DNA from: an uncultured delta proteobacterium
GTDB lineage: Bacteria > Myxococcota_A > Polyangia > Polyangiales > Polyangiaceae
Assembly: GCA_903893335.1 (NCBI GenBank)
Contig: CAITLX010000212.1
Location: 1 to 8,204, forward strand
Length of the DNA stretch: 8,204 nucleotides
Direction: 5' to 3'
Below, piece by piece: positions 7,556-8,204 of this stretch (position 1 is its first letter; the number at the start of each line of letters is the position of its first letter). The notes below the pieces were generated by a model. That model did no database searches. It had not been told where the DNA came from and was given only the letters and a program-made list of their open reading frames with translations. A program made the position numbers and the translations under genes.

Positions 7556-7571
7556 CCGGGCCGAGGCCCGG
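7556..7571. promoter_or_regulatory. Strong GC hairpin in the metH / lipoprotein divergent region
   Basis: CCGGGCC (7556-7562) pairs with GGCCCGG (7565-7571). Since a 2-nt loop is too tight, the practical form is a 6-bp stem with a 4-nt CGAG loop. It lies 24 nt before the ATG of the lipoprotein gene and about 70 nt upstream of metH. It may be a regulator site or a 5'-leader hairpin; no known riboswitch fold is recognisable in this 108-bp gap. Confidence 0.35.
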
Positions 7572-7584
7572 CATCATCGGCGCC

Positions 7585-7589
7585 GGAGG
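7585..7589 (+). promoter_or_regulatory. Shine-Dalgarno for the lipoprotein gene
   Basis: GGAGG ends 6 nt before the ATG at 7596, an ideal spacing. It is the clearest ribosome-binding site in the window and fixes the start and strand of the gene in this region, against the long opposing open frame. Confidence 0.8.
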
Positions 7590-7595
7590 CGGCGC

Positions 7596-8204
7596 ATGAG
7601 CGAGTGGACGAGTCGGACGGCGGCGCGAGCGTGGGGTGGTGCCCGCGTCGGGGCGCTGCTCGCGCTCGTCGGGCTCTCGGTGGCCGGCTGCCGGCCGCAC
7701 GCGCGCCCGCCGAAGCTCGCGTTCGTGCCGCGCCACCCCATCGAGGCCACCTACCACCTCGACACGCGCAACGTGCCCGACGACCCCGTCTGCTCGCGCA
7801 TCGGCGATCTCGCGCGCGAGTGCGCGCCGGGCTCGGAGTTGCCTGTGTGCAAGACGTTCGACAAGCAGGGGTCGCTCTGCGTCGATGGCCTGCACGAGGC
7901 CTTCGCGCTGGGCGTCGATCGCGTGCTCGCCACGTTCATGCGCCGGGCGCCCGAGGACGAGGCCGACTACCTCGTGAGCTTCGGCGTCGCCGAGCTTCGG
8001 CACGTCCGCACCGCGGGCGACTCCGAGTCGCGGCTCTGGTTGCGCTGGGACTTCGATCTGCGCGAGCCCTACGCGCCCAAGCCGATCGTGCACCTCGCGA
8101 TGACGACGGTCGATCCGGACGCGCGCAAGCGCCGCGAGGGCGTGCAGGGGGAGCTGCAGCGGCTCGTCGACTCGACCGTCGAGGCCATCGGCGTGGCGCT
8201 CAAC
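7596..8204 (+). CDS. Predicted Cys-containing lipoprotein, function unknown, 3' partial
   Basis: A frame of 203 codons runs open to the last base, so the gene continues beyond the window. I do not recognise a family. The N-terminus has Arg residues (7, 11, 17), a hydrophobic stretch GALLALVGLSVAG and a lipobox VAGC with Cys32, the expected lipidation site. After cleavage the protein should be anchored in a membrane and face the periplasm or outside. Four more cysteines, C66, C76, C85 and C95, are almost evenly spaced (10, 9, 10) and could form two disulphides. The following region (about 125-175) alternates hydrophobic and polar residues (YLVSFGVAELRHV, LWLRWDFDLREPY) like beta strands, and residues about 180-203 look helical. 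It has a strong SD, is divergent from metH and shares no evident pathway with it. Codon use matches the neighbours, which argues against a chance frame. Confidence 0.8.
   Translation, partial: MSEWTSRTAARAWGGARVGALLALVGLSVAGCRPHARPPKLAFVPRHPIEATYHLDTRNVPDDPVCSRIGDLARECAPGSELPVCKTFDKQGSLCVDGLHEAFALGVDRVLATFMRRAPEDEADYLVSFGVAELRHVRTAGDSESRLWLRWDFDLREPYAPKPIVHLAMTTVDPDARKRREGVQGELQRLVDSTVEAIGVALN

Noticed and set aside
7488..8093. N-terminal extension of metH to an ATG at 8093
   Set aside because: The added region is antisense to the lipoprotein gene, which has a strong SD, a lipobox and coherent composition. MetH homologues begin close to the ATG at 7487.

Overview
The window looks like an ordinary chromosomal segment of a very GC-rich bacterium. 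Composition is above 70 % GC by eye, with G or C at almost every third codon position. A GYF_2-like plus GAF-like protein and an unrecognised Cys-rich lipoprotein beside housekeeping genes point to Myxococcota (Polyangia-like). That assignment is inference from style and gene content, not from a marker search.

Five protein genes alternate in strand, so each is probably its own transcription unit. (1) 1-1689 (+): 5'-truncated GH36-type alpha-galactosidase. (2) 1770-2910 (-): prfB, peptide chain release factor 2. Its N-terminal part is reachable only through a programmed +1 frameshift at a CTT-TGA-C site preceded by AGGGGG. (3) 3053-3790 (+): GYF_2-like/GAF-like protein, divergent from prfB across a 142-bp gap holding a large nested inverted repeat. 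(4) 3825-7487 (-): metH, full-length cobalamin-dependent methionine synthase, convergent with gene 3 across 34 bp holding a hairpin. (5) 7596-8204 (+): lipoprotein of unknown function, cut by the window end and divergent from metH.

The genes do not form one pathway: they cover sugar hydrolysis, translation termination, a possible signalling protein, methionine/folate metabolism and an envelope lipoprotein. I see no mobile element, CRISPR array, tRNA or rRNA gene, or toxin-antitoxin or defence module. There is no gene-free stretch over 300 bases.

The most interesting signal is the prfB recoding site. All classical elements are present (22-residue-plus leader in frame 0, SD-like AGGGGG, 3-nt spacer, CTT slippery codon, TGA followed by C). 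The conserved N-terminal domain has no ATG, GTG or TTG of its own, and a perfect 5-bp hairpin sits 2 nt upstream of the internal SD. Secondary signals are the 41-bp nested inverted repeat upstream of the GYF/GAF gene and a short duplication of the prfB 3' end including its stop codon.
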